64,000 nucleotides of DNA, taken from the NCBI GenBank assembly GCA_963750935.1, contig CAVVSR010000012.1:124001-188000 (forward strand), read 5' to 3'. A program made the position numbers and the translations under genes. Origin of the DNA: JACCXG01 sp963750935 (lineage in GTDB: Bacteria; Acidobacteriota; Vicinamibacteria; Vicinamibacterales; 2-12-FULL-66-21). Under the pieces are notes generated by a model that was not told the DNA's origin, made no database searches, and was given only the letters and a program-made list of their open reading frames with translations. Below are positions 1 to 9,841 of this stretch, in pieces (the first letter of the stretch is position 1; every line of letters starts with the position of its first letter).

Positions 1-47
1 CTACCAGACTCTCCCGTGTGCCGCGGCCGGGACCTGCGGGGCGTAGC

Positions 48-1706
48 TCAGGAGGCGGTTTCGGCGACGGGCAGCTCGATCGTGAACGTCGCGCCACCGT
101 CCGGAGCGTTCGCGGCGAAGATCGCCCCGCCGTGGTCCTGGACGATGCCGTAGGTGATGGCGAGGCCGAGGCCGGTGCCCTTGCCGACTTCCTTGGTCGT
201 GAAGAACGGATCGAAGATCCGCGGCAGCACGTCGGTCGGGATGCCGGCGCCGCTGTCCTGAATCGTCGTGATCACCCGCGTGCCGCTGGCATCGAGCTGC
301 GAGTGCACGTCGATGCGGCCGCCGGCGCTCTGTGACAGCACGGCGTGTTCGGCGTTGATGATGACGTTGAGGAACGCCTGGTGCAGCAGCAGCGGATCGC
401 CGCTGACCGGCGGCAGGTCGGGGTCTTCGGTGCGCGTCAGATCGATCCCCGACCGCTGCAGCGACGTGGCGCGGCTCGAGATCGCGCGCGACAGGATGCG
501 GTTCAACTTGAGCCGCCGCCGGATCATCCGGCGCGATCCCGTGAACGCGAGCAGATTCCGGACGATCTTCGCCGCGCGATCCGCCTCGTGATAGATGCGC
601 CGGAGATCGCGCCGCAGCGGTTTCGCGGCCTCGGACGTTTCGATCATCAGCTCGAGATGTCCGAGCACGCCCTGCAGCGGGTTGTTCATCTCGTGCGCGA
701 TGCCGGCGACGAACTGGCCGAGCGAGGCGAGCTTCTCCGACTGTCCGAGCCGCTCGCGCAGCGCTTCGCGCTCGCGTTCGAGGCGGGTCTGATGCGTGAT
801 GTCGCGAGCCACCAGCACCAAACCTCCCGGCTGCCCGCTCTCGTTGATCAACGCCGTCATCGTCACCTCGAACGTGCCGCCCAGACGCTCGTCGTCGACG
901 CGATGGGTCCGCGCGCCATCGGCGCTGTCGGGCGGCGCTTCAGCCGCGTCGTGGGCCGCGACCCAGGCGGCCATCTCGTTGCCGACGAGTCCCTCGAGCG
1001 GCCGCTCCATCAGCTCGGCCCGCGACAGGCCGACGCGCGTGATGAAGGCCTCGTTCATCTGCACGACGCGCAGTCCGGGGTCGGTCACGATCACGAGGTC
1101 GACGAGCGAGTTGAACGTGTCTTCGAGGAGCCGGCGCTGCCGGAGGATCTCTTCGAGGAGCTGGACGTTCTCGATGGCGGCGGAGAGCTGGCGGCTCAGC
1201 TCGTGCGCGAGATCGATGAGCTGAGGGCGCTCGAGCTCGTCGGTGAAGGGGCCCTCGACGACCAGGGTGCCGAGCGCGCGGCGCCATCCGCGCAGCGGGG
1301 TCAGCAGCAGCAGCGCGCGGCCGTGGGCCACGATCTCCGGCCGTTCCAGCCGCATTCCACGTGCGGGCGGCGCATCGGCGTGCTCGGTGGCCACGCGGCC
1401 GGCCGTGGCGGCGTGGCCAGCGTCCGAAGAAGCAGAGAGGATCAACTCACGGGCGCGGCGCTGATGCAGCCAGACCGACGTGCGCCGCGACCCGAGCAGG
1501 ACGTTGGCGTCAGCGGCGAGGGTCTGGAGCGCGGAGTCGAGGTTCAGCGTCGACGACACGCTCCGCGAAAACGCCACGGTGAGGTCGCGTAGACGCTGGT
1601 GAAGGGCGGTTTCTGAGCGCAGCCGGCTCAATTCCGAAGACGGCTGGCCGGCGTCCGCCTTTCCGTTCCGATTGGCGGGACTGGAGGGTTTCTGCGTCTC
1701 AGGCAT
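48..1706 (-). CDS. PAS/GAF sensor histidine kinase
   Basis: Cytoplasmic sensor kinase of 552 residues. Order seen: a GAF-like region (about 40-190), a PAS domain (about 195-315, with VIVTDPGLRVVQMNEAF), a short coiled coil, a HisKA dimerisation/phosphoacceptor helix containing GIAHEMNNPLQG, and a C-terminal HATPase_c domain with an N box (NVIINAEHA), a G1 box (DSGAGIP) and a G2 box (GTGLGLAITYGIV). It should autophosphorylate the HisKA His and pass the phosphate to an unknown response regulator; no regulator is adjacent. No transmembrane segment is visible, so the signal is probably intracellular. It is divergent from the sigma/anti-sigma gene. Family assignment is secure, ligand unknown. Confidence 0.93.
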   Translation of the reverse strand: MPETQKPSSPANRNGKADAGQPSSELSRLRSETALHQRLRDLTVAFSRSVSSTLNLDSALQTLAADANVLLGSRRTSVWLHQRRARELILSASSDAGHAATAGRVATEHADAPPARGMRLERPEIVAHGRALLLLTPLRGWRRALGTLVVEGPFTDELERPQLIDLAHELSRQLSAAIENVQLLEEILRQRRLLEDTFNSLVDLVIVTDPGLRVVQMNEAFITRVGLSRAELMERPLEGLVGNEMAAWVAAHDAAEAPPDSADGARTHRVDDERLGGTFEVTMTALINESGQPGGLVLVARDITHQTRLEREREALRERLGQSEKLASLGQFVAGIAHEMNNPLQGVLGHLELMIETSEAAKPLRRDLRRIYHEADRAAKIVRNLLAFTGSRRMIRRRLKLNRILSRAISSRATSLQRSGIDLTRTEDPDLPPVSGDPLLLHQAFLNVIINAEHAVLSQSAGGRIDVHSQLDASGTRVITTIQDSGAGIPTDVLPRIFDPFFTTKEVGKGTGLGLAITYGIVQDHGGAIFAANAPDGGATFTIELPVAETAS

Positions 1707-1796
1707 CGAACGGTCGAATGACGGGCATTCTAAAGTGTTGAAGGCAAAAGGTAAAATGGCCGCAGACCGCGCCGGCCCAACCGTCGTCTAAAAGAG

Positions 1797-3263
1797 GTGA
1801 CTGCGCTCACCAACGACGGCATGCACACGTTGTCGGCGCTAACCCCGTTCTCGACCGAACGAACCCGGCGACCCTCGCCCATGGCGTCGACAGACGAAGA
1901 ACTGGTGGCCCGCTCGATGGGCGGCGATCTCGACAGCTTCAACCAGCTGGTGCTCCGCTGGGAGCGGCCGATCTACGCGCTGGCGTATCGGGTCATCGGC
2001 CGCGAAGAAGATGCGCGCGACGTAGCTCAGGAAACCTTCCTCCGCGCGTTCCGCGCGCTCAGCGGATTCAAAGGCCAGGCAAAATTCTCGTCCTGGCTCT
2101 ATCGCATCACGCTGAACCTCTGTCGCGACTGGATCAGGCGCGAGCGCCGGGCGCCGATCGCCCAGGCACCCGAAGGGGTGGACCTCATCGAGCTGGCCTC
2201 AGAAGCGGAGCCGGCCGAATCGATCGAAGATCTGGTGGCGCGGCGTGAACTGGGCCGCGCCGTGGCCAAGGCTATGGCGATGCTGCCCGACGAACAGCGG
2301 ACGGCCATCGTGCTGAAGGAATATCACGGGCTGACGTTCCAGGAGATTGCGGAGCTGCTCGATTGTCCGCTCAGCACCGTCAAGACCCGGCTCTATCAGG
2401 GACTCTGCGTCCTCCGGAAACAGCTGGCGCAGGCCGGCGTGGAAAGCATCTTTGGCAGTAACGACACGACCATGTGTAACAAGGAACATCTCGTCGGATA
2501 TCTCTACGGCGAACTGAGCCCGGCCGAACGCGCCGCGTTTCAGGCGCATCTCGGCGGATGCGCGGAGTGCCGCGGCGAAGTCGAGGAGCTCGGCCAGACG
2601 CGGCAGCACCTCGCCTCGTGGTCGCCTCCCGAACCCGAGTTCAACTTCACCGTCGTGCAGACGACGCGTAAGCCGGCGCCCGAGCCGCGGCGCTGGCTGT
2701 CGTTCGTTCCGCAGTGGGGCCTGGCCGCGGCGGCCGCACTGATCGTCGTCGCCGGCGCCGCCGCGATTGCGAACGTCGAGCTGCGCTACGGACAGGACGG
2801 CAGCGTGACGCTGCGAACCGGATGGGCCGCGCCGGTGTCGGCGCCCGCGCAGACCTTCGCCGGCACTTCCGCGCCTGGCGTGACGCCGGTTGGCCTGACG
2901 ACCGTGAACGCCGGTCAGTTGCAGACGGAAGTGGACGCACTGCGGCAGCGGCTGCAGGAGATCGAGCAGGCGCTGCAGACGCGTGCCGCGGATCAGACGC
3001 GGCTCGCCGATGCCAGACGTGCCGGCATCTCCGCCTCGGATCTGCGCAAGGTCCTGACCGAGAGCGAAGAGCGGCAACGCACCGAGATGGCCATGCACGT
3101 CGCGCAGGTCTGGAAGGATTTCAACGCGGCCCGCGCCAGCGACCTCGCGCGCGTGCAGCAGACGCTGATGCAGTCCCAGGGCCTGACGAATACGCAGCTG
3201 CGCCAGCAGCGGGAAACACTCGATTCGCTGCGGTATCTCCATACCGTGTCGCAGCAGAAATAG
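1797..3263 (+). CDS. ECF sigma factor fused to zinc-finger anti-sigma factor
   Basis: One uninterrupted frame of 488 codons. Residues 29-220 are an ECF sigma factor: region 2 with DARDVAQETFLRAFR and WLYRITLNLCRDWIRR, and region 4 with TFQEIAELLDCPLSTVKTRL. Residues 226-260 form a ZAS-type anti-sigma finger (Cys227/His231, then His251-x3-Cys255-x2-Cys258), followed by one transmembrane helix (about 308-326) and a long extracytoplasmic coiled coil (about 370-480). Normally these are two proteins; here no stop separates them. The start is uncertain: GTG at 1797 gives the full frame, but the sigma homology begins near ATG 1881. An internal ATG at 2472 begins the anti-sigma part but has no good ribosome-binding site. 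An exported protein follows 34 nt downstream. Confidence 0.85.
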   Translation: MTALTNDGMHTLSALTPFSTERTRRPSPMASTDEELVARSMGGDLDSFNQLVLRWERPIYALAYRVIGREEDARDVAQETFLRAFRALSGFKGQAKFSSWLYRITLNLCRDWIRRERRAPIAQAPEGVDLIELASEAEPAESIEDLVARRELGRAVAKAMAMLPDEQRTAIVLKEYHGLTFQEIAELLDCPLSTVKTRLYQGLCVLRKQLAQAGVESIFGSNDTTMCNKEHLVGYLYGELSPAERAAFQAHLGGCAECRGEVEELGQTRQHLASWSPPEPEFNFTVVQTTRKPAPEPRRWLSFVPQWGLAAAAALIVVAGAAAIANVELRYGQDGSVTLRTGWAAPVSAPAQTFAGTSAPGVTPVGLTTVNAGQLQTEVDALRQRLQEIEQALQTRAADQTRLADARRAGISASDLRKVLTESEERQRTEMAMHVAQVWKDFNAARASDLARVQQTLMQSQGLTNTQLRQQRETLDSLRYLHTVSQQK

Positions 3264-3297
3264 CGTGCGCCGAACCATGAGAGAGAAAGGTGACATC

Positions 3298-4254
3298 GTG
3301 AAGAGAGGGATCCTTGTCGTGCTGATCGGCGCGCTCGCGACGCAGGCGGCGTTCGCCCAGTCCGCGCCAACAGCTCCCGTGCCGGCGTCCCAGGCCCCGG
3401 CCGTCCCGACCCCGGCCGAACCGCCACCCACAACAGCGCCGGAGCCGGCGACGACCCCGGCCGCGCCCGTCGCAGCCCCCGCCCAGACGCCGCCGGTCCA
3501 GGCCGCGCCGGCGCAGGGCAGCGCGATGCAGCAGGTGCCCGGTCGCCGTCGTGCGATCGGGATCATGGAAGCCGTGCTCTCGCGCGCCGTGCTCGGCGGC
3601 GCCGAGCAGCTCGCCGAACAGCTCGGGCGCGGCAACCCGAACATGTCGTTCTTCACCGGCCAGGCGCGGGCGCGCGGCCTCATGCTCGACGGCTACGGCG
3701 TGCTGTTCCAGGTCGAAGTTCCCGAGATGCAGACCAGCCTGGTGATGTCGGTGGCGACGCTCGAGCGCGACGGCGCCGTCGCCGACACGCTGGATTCGCT
3801 GCGGCGCGCGATGGACTCGGTCCCCGACAGCGCCGCCAAGCTGCAGATGGAGCAGGCGATCAAACGGCTGCAGATGCAGGTCGGGCCGCTCTCGCAGCTG
3901 AACGAGCCACCTCCTCCACGCGGCATGATTCGCGCGACCGAGACGTCGACCGTCAGCGATCCGATCGTGCCGGTGCCGATGCCCATGCTCCGCGATCCCA
4001 CCAGCGTGTATCGCGAGGCGATCAAGGAAGCGCTGATCGACGCGATGCTCGATCACAGCCGCGGCTTGAACATCCAGCCCGACGAGTGGCTCACCGTGGC
4101 CGCGCAGCGTGGCGACAGCCCGCTCGAGCCCAACGAGATCGTCACCTCGACCACGCTGGTGCTGCGGATCAAGGGCAGCGATCTGGCTCTGTACGAGGCG
4201 GATCGGACCCGCAAGACCGAGATTCGGGCGCGTGTCGACGTGCGGGAGTTCTGA
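3298..4254 (+). CDS. exported Pro/Ala-rich protein of unknown function
   Basis: I chose GTG 3298 because GAGAGAAAGG lies at 3281-3290, a good ribosome-binding site. The product (about 318 residues) opens with a signal peptide (KRGILVVLIGALATQAAFAQ), then about 50 residues rich in Pro and Ala that look like a flexible periplasmic linker. The globular remainder contains a helix-rich stretch and a C-terminal segment with YREAIKEALIDAML and beta-like TTLVLRIKGSDLALYEADR. I recognise no catalytic family. It directly follows the membrane-anchored sigma/anti-sigma protein and may be part of the same envelope-stress unit, as periplasmic partners often are; that role is inference. Confidence 0.75.
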   Translation: MKRGILVVLIGALATQAAFAQSAPTAPVPASQAPAVPTPAEPPPTTAPEPATTPAAPVAAPAQTPPVQAAPAQGSAMQQVPGRRRAIGIMEAVLSRAVLGGAEQLAEQLGRGNPNMSFFTGQARARGLMLDGYGVLFQVEVPEMQTSLVMSVATLERDGAVADTLDSLRRAMDSVPDSAAKLQMEQAIKRLQMQVGPLSQLNEPPPPRGMIRATETSTVSDPIVPVPMPMLRDPTSVYREAIKEALIDAMLDHSRGLNIQPDEWLTVAAQRGDSPLEPNEIVTSTTLVLRIKGSDLALYEADRTRKTEIRARVDVREF

Positions 4255-4268
4255 GCTACAATCCCCCG

Positions 4269-4778
4269 ATGCTGCCGCGGCGCGCCCTCCTGACGCTGTT
4301 GATCGCGTGCCCGCTGGCGCTCGCCAGCGCCGGCTGCACGTCTTCGGTCGACGTCAAGGAGGCCATCGAGATCGTCGAGCCACAGGGTGGCTGGTACGAC
4401 GCCGGCATCAAGGACGGCAAGAACAAGATCGTTCCGTCCGTGACGTTCCGCCTCCGCAAGAAGCAGGACGTCGACGTCAGCGGCGTCGCGCTCAACGTCG
4501 TCTTCCGTCATCCGCCCGCCGCGGGCGCCACCACCGAAGAGGACTGGGACGAGGTCTTCCTGCAGAACGCCAAGTTCGATGACGGCAATCAGAGTTCGGT
4601 GCTGACGGTCCGAGCCGAAAAGGGCTACACCGGCGACCCGCCGCAGACGCGCCTCGAGATCATGAAGCACAGCGGGTTCCGGGACGTCCGCGCCCGCGTC
4701 TACGCCAGGTACAGCTCCACGAATTGGGTGGACATCGGCACGATCGACGTCCCGCGTCAACTCCTCACCCGCCAGTAA
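4269..4778 (+). CDS. small lipoprotein of unknown function
   Basis: 170 codons from ATG 4269, 14 nt after the upstream stop, so probably cotranscribed with it. The N-terminus is a lipoprotein signal (LLTLLIACPLALASAGC) with the modifiable Cys at residue 23. The mature part is about 147 residues with alternating hydrophobic residues suggesting a beta sandwich (SVTFRLRKKQDVDVSGVALNVVF), ending soon after WVDIGTIDVPRQLL. No family was recognised. The neighbourhood (sigma/anti-sigma fusion, exported protein) suggests an envelope role. Confidence 0.75.
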   Translation: MLPRRALLTLLIACPLALASAGCTSSVDVKEAIEIVEPQGGWYDAGIKDGKNKIVPSVTFRLRKKQDVDVSGVALNVVFRHPPAAGATTEEDWDEVFLQNAKFDDGNQSSVLTVRAEKGYTGDPPQTRLEIMKHSGFRDVRARVYARYSSTNWVDIGTIDVPRQLLTRQ

Positions 4779-4804
4779 GCGATCCCGGACAGCCGCCACA
4801 AAAA

Positions 4805-6241
4805 GTGTCACGCAGACCCACGGCCGCAGCCCCGCACGCTGATACCCCCGCGCTCGAACAACGGCTCGGCCCGCTGGACGCGGCCGCGGTCATCGTTTCG
4901 AACGTCATCGGCGGCGGCATCCTGTTCACGCCGCCGCTGGTCGCGGCTACCGTCACCAGCCCCTGGCTGTTCCTCGGCGTGTGGGCGACCGGTGGCGCGC
5001 TCGCATTCGCCGGGGCGATGGCCTACGCGGAGCTGGCGGCGCTGCGCCCGCGCGCCGGCGGCGAGTACGTCTACCTGCGCGAAGCCTACGGACGGCTCGC
5101 CGCGTTTCTCACCGGCTGGACATCGTTCGTCGCCGGCTTCTCGGGGGCGATTGCCGCCAGCTCGGTGTTCCTGGCGATCTATCTCGATCGGTTCTTCCCG
5201 GGCGCCGGCAGCGACGCCGAGATCTTCCGCATTCCGCTGCCCTGGGTTCCGCTGATCTTCTCCAACCAGGCGATCGTCGCGGTGTCGGCCATCGTCCTGA
5301 TGTCGTGGATCCACTTGCGGGGCGTCGGACCGGGCCGGCTGGTCGGAAACATCCTCGCGGCGCTCAAGGTGACGGCGCTGCTGCTGTTCATCGCGCTGGG
5401 GTTCTCGCTGGGCGCGGGCTCGACCTCCAACCTGCAGACCGGCGCCGGCGCCGTCAGCGGGACGTCGTGGCTGATGGCGCTGATCCCGGTGATGTTCGCG
5501 TATTCAGGCTGGAATGCCGCCGCCTACATCGCCGAAGAGGTCAAGGATCCGGGCCGCAACGTGCCGCGCGCCCTCGCGCTCGGAACCGTCGCGGTCATCG
5601 CGATCTATGTCCTCCTGAACCTGCTCTACCTGTTCGTGCTGCCGGTGGATCAGCTCGCCCAGGTGAAGGGCAGCGTCCTCGACGTGATCGCGGATCGGTT
5701 GTTCGATCAGACCGCCGGTCACGTCATGGGGCTGGTATCGATCATCAGCCTCGCCGCGAGCATCAGCGCCAACGTGTTCGCCGGCCCCCGTGTTTATTAC
5801 GCGATGGCGCGGGACGCGCTGTTCCTGCCGGCCGCCGTCCGCATTCATCCGCGCTACAAGACCCCGGCCGTCGCGATCCTCGCGCAGGCGGTGTGGAGCT
5901 GCCTGCTCGTCCTCACCGGCAGCGGCTCGGCGTTGACCACCTACACCGGCTTTTCGATCATCCTGTTCGGCGGCATCGCGGTCGGCGCGCTGTTCGTGCT
6001 GCGCTTCCGCGAGCCGGACGCGCCGCGTCCGTTCCGGGCGCTCGGATACCCGGTCGCTCCCGGCATCTTCGTGCTGGCGATGTTCCTGATCGTCTGCAAC
6101 GCGCTCTACAACGACCTCGTCGTGCCGATGATGCGCAACGAACCCTGGGGACCGTCGGCCATCGGCCTCATCGTGATCGGGCTCGGCCTGCCGGTCTACT
6201 TCCTCCTCGGCCGGCGTTCCGCACCCGTCGTTCGCCACTGA
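4805..6241 (+). CDS. APC-superfamily amino-acid permease
   Basis: Inner-membrane secondary transporter with about twelve hydrophobic helices. The first helix carries the APC signature GGGILFTPPL (the GxGIF substrate/Na-site motif), and AYSGWNAAAYIAEEVKDPGRNVPRA is the conserved helix 6 to loop region of the amino-acid/polyamine/organocation family. I place the start at GTG about 4805 (478 residues) because an in-frame ATG at 4724 would lie inside the lipoprotein gene; the start is not certain and no clear Shine-Dalgarno is visible. Substrate is not predictable beyond amino acids. The gene converges with, and slightly overlaps, the small membrane-protein gene on the other strand. Confidence 0.9.
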   Translation: MSRRPTAAAPHADTPALEQRLGPLDAAAVIVSNVIGGGILFTPPLVAATVTSPWLFLGVWATGGALAFAGAMAYAELAALRPRAGGEYVYLREAYGRLAAFLTGWTSFVAGFSGAIAASSVFLAIYLDRFFPGAGSDAEIFRIPLPWVPLIFSNQAIVAVSAIVLMSWIHLRGVGPGRLVGNILAALKVTALLLFIALGFSLGAGSTSNLQTGAGAVSGTSWLMALIPVMFAYSGWNAAAYIAEEVKDPGRNVPRALALGTVAVIAIYVLLNLLYLFVLPVDQLAQVKGSVLDVIADRLFDQTAGHVMGLVSIISLAASISANVFAGPRVYYAMARDALFLPAAVRIHPRYKTPAVAILAQAVWSCLLVLTGSGSALTTYTGFSIILFGGIAVGALFVLRFREPDAPRPFRALGYPVAPGIFVLAMFLIVCNALYNDLVVPMMRNEPWGPSAIGLIVIGLGLPVYFLLGRRSAPVVRH

Positions 6242-6637
6242 CGCCGGACTGCGGCCGTCAGGGCTCGGCGCGCGCCGGCGCTGCCAGCAACGCCAGCAAG
6301 GTAACCAGTGGCGAGCACTCCGTCGCTTGCCGCAAACAGCAGGAACGCGGACGGCGACCCGCGGAACGTGTAGTCGAGCAGGAACGCGCACGCCCCCGCC
6401 CCCTTCAGGCCCGGTCCCATCACCCACAAGTAGCCGCGATACCGATCCGGGCTCCTTCCACGGCAGGTAGTAGCCGGCGCCGACGGCCAGCAGGAACAGT
6501 CCATTCAGATCGGAGAAGATACGCGGGGTGGGTGGCGACACGCCGAAAAGCGACGCCAGGTGGTCGGCGGCGAGCAGCAAAAAGGCCCCTACGAGGACAT
6601 CGTAGAGGCCTGAGATGGCGGCGATCGTGGAGAGCAT
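6196..6637 (-). CDS. small four-helix membrane protein, apparent frameshift
   Basis: Two minus-strand frames join into one product of about 145 residues. The N-terminal frame from ATG 6637 (SGLYDVLVGAFLLLAADHL, GLFLLAVGAGYYLPWKEP) runs into nonsense after the GGG at 6449-6451. Removing one G restores EPDRYRGYLWVMGPGLKG followed by two more hydrophobic helices (FLLFAASDGVLATGYLAGVAG). The pattern of four short helices is typical of small uncharacterised inner-membrane proteins. Its 3' end overlaps the 3' end of the permease gene by 46 nt. The break is probably a sequence error, since both halves keep normal composition. Confidence 0.6.
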
Positions 6638-6673
6638 CGCGCATGGCGGCCCGGGGTCGGGCCGCCTGCGAGC

Positions 6674-7727
6674 TTACTTGCGCTTCAGCTCACCCTTGTA
6701 GGTGACGGCCTCGCCCGGCGTGAGCAGTACCTCGAACTGGATCGGCTCGTAGCCCTCGGCGCGGATCTCGATGCGATGGCCGCCGGCGTCGATCCCGAGC
6801 TTCTGGAACATTCCGTCGAAGTTGTCGACGTCGCCCACGAAGTAGCCGTCGACGAACACCTGCGCCTCGCGCGGCTTGATCTTCAGCCGCAGCGAACCGG
6901 TCTCGCCGCGCGCATAGTTGCTGCTGCTGCCGCTGCCGCCGTAATATCCGCCGCCGCCGTATCCGCCGCCGCCGTATCCGTAACCGCCGCCGGTATCCGT
7001 AGCCGCCGTACGGGTCGTACCACAGCGGGTCGTAGAAGTAGCCGAGGCCGAATCCATAGCCGCCGGGCACGTAATAGAGCCGGTACGGCGAGCGGTAGTA
7101 CGACGAGCCGTAGCCGCCGTAATACGGATAGAGACCGCCGTAGTCCACGCGCGGCGCGTTCTCGCGATCCACCGCGGTGCCGGTCTGCGGACGGCCGTCA
7201 CGCGGCCTGCTGTAGGCGGGCACGCCACGGCGCGACGGCGCGTCATCGCTGCCGCTCGATGCCGATTCTCCGCGCGACGTGTTGGCGCTGGGAGCGCTGT
7301 CCGACGAACCGCGAGGCACGGCGCGTCCGCCGCCGCCATTCGAACTGCCGCTCGGCTGACGGCTGTCGCCGCCGCTGCGCTGGCGAGACTGCTGGCGTTC
7401 GGACGGGTGACTCGGCGCGACGTAGTACTCGCGGGTCGACGACCCGCTGGAGCTCGGACGCGGCGAAGAAAGGACGTCGCCCCCGCCACTCCCGCTGGAA
7501 CCGCCGCTGGAACTGCCCGAGCTCGACGAACCCGGGCTCGACGTGCTGCTGCCCCCTGAGCTCGACCCGGCATCGCCGCGCGGGGCGGCGCTGCCGCCTG
7601 AGCGTTCGGCGGAGCTTCCCGGCTCCCGGGTGTCGGCGCCGGCCTTTCCATTCTGCGCCGCCGCCGGTAGTGCGCCGGCCGCGAACACGGCTACGAACGT
7701 CCCAATCAGCAATTTGCCGCGAGTCAT
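6674..7727 (-). CDS. exported PEGA-domain protein with Ser/Gly- and Gly/Tyr-rich regions, apparent frameshift
   Basis: ATG 7727 has GGAG seven nt upstream. A signal peptide (LLIGTFVAVFAAGALPAAAQ) is followed by about 140 residues very rich in Ser and Gly, then a Tyr/Gly/Pro-rich stretch (YPYYGGYGSSYYRSPYRLYY), a GGYG-type low-complexity run, and a C-terminal PEGA domain (about 75 residues: GSLRLKIKPREAQVFVDGYF to TYKGELKRK). PEGA domains are beta-sandwich modules of exported and surface proteins. The frame breaks at the GG 6992-6993: removing one base lets the Gly/Tyr repeat continue into the PEGA domain. The protein is probably periplasmic or surface-associated; its function is unknown. Confidence 0.75.
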
Positions 7728-7852
7728 CGCCACGCTCCTAGGATGGACACAGCAACCAGGCTGCCAGAGGCGGGGGTGAGAACAACCTGTGTATTTCTAT
7801 TCTAGCGCCGTTCCGCGCTCCCGGGCTGTCCGTTCGCGGGAACAGGCGTGTC

Positions 7853-7880
7853 CTCGAAAGAGGGCGCTCGAAAGAGGGCG
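7853..7880. repeat. 14-bp tandem duplication upstream of hslV
   Basis: CTCGAAAGAGGGCG occurs twice in direct tandem (7853-7866, 7867-7880) in the intergenic region between the PEGA gene and hslV. It could be a regulatory direct repeat or a simple local duplication; nothing else supports a function. Confidence 0.5.
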
Positions 7881-7930
7881 GCACGGGCGGCAGTTGAGGG
7901 CCGGTGGCCTTTGATACGATCGCCCTTCTG

Positions 7931-8458
7931 ATGTTCCACGCAACGACCGTTCTGGCTGTGCGTCACCGCGACGAGACGGTCATGGCCAGCGACGGGCAGG
8001 TCACGTTCGGCGATACCGTTGTCAAACAGACCGCCCGCAAGATCCGCAAGCTGTACAACGACCGCATTCTCGCCGGTTTCGCCGGGTCCGCGGCGGACTC
8101 CTTCGCGCTCTTCTCCCGCTTCGAGTCGAAGCTCGAGCAGCACCGCGGCAACCTCGAACGCTCGGCGGTGGAGCTCGCCAAGGACTGGCGGAGCGACCGG
8201 CTGCTGCGGCGGCTCGAGGCCATGCTGCTCGTCATGGACAAGAAGACGACGTATCTCCTCTCCGGCAACGGCGACCTGATCGAGCCGGACGACGGCATCA
8301 TCGCGATCGGGTCGGGCGGCGCGTACGCGATGGCGGCCGCGAAGGCGCTGGCACGGCACACGACGCTCGGCGCCAGGCAGATCGCGGACGAGGCGATGGC
8401 GATCGCGAGCGCGATCTGCATCTATTCGAACGACAAGATCACCATCGAGACGCTGTAG
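7931..8458 (+). CDS. hslV: ATP-dependent protease proteolytic subunit HslV
   Basis: Peptidase subunit (175 residues) of the cytosolic HslVU (ClpQY) protease, an Ntn-hydrolase related to proteasome beta subunits. ATG 7931 yields the family-typical MFHATT start: after removal of the first residues a Thr becomes the N-terminal nucleophile. The SDGQVTFGDT block, the YNDRILAGFAGSAAD block and AIGSGGAYA are conserved family segments. The stop at 8456-8458 abuts the hslU ATG at 8459, so the two subunits are translationally coupled. The gene is full length with no missing key residue. An upstream in-frame ATG at 7904 exists, but it would bury the catalytic Thr. Confidence 0.97.
   Translation: MFHATTVLAVRHRDETVMASDGQVTFGDTVVKQTARKIRKLYNDRILAGFAGSAADSFALFSRFESKLEQHRGNLERSAVELAKDWRSDRLLRRLEAMLLVMDKKTTYLLSGNGDLIEPDDGIIAIGSGGAYAMAAAKALARHTTLGARQIADEAMAIASAICIYSNDKITIETL

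Positions 8459-9840
<1,382 letters not shown>

Positions 9841-9841
<1 letters not shown>

Noticed and set aside
2472..3263. Separate anti-sigma gene starting at ATG 2472
   Set aside because: No ribosome-binding site and no stop in the preceding frame, so the sequence as given is one ORF; kept as a note in the finding.
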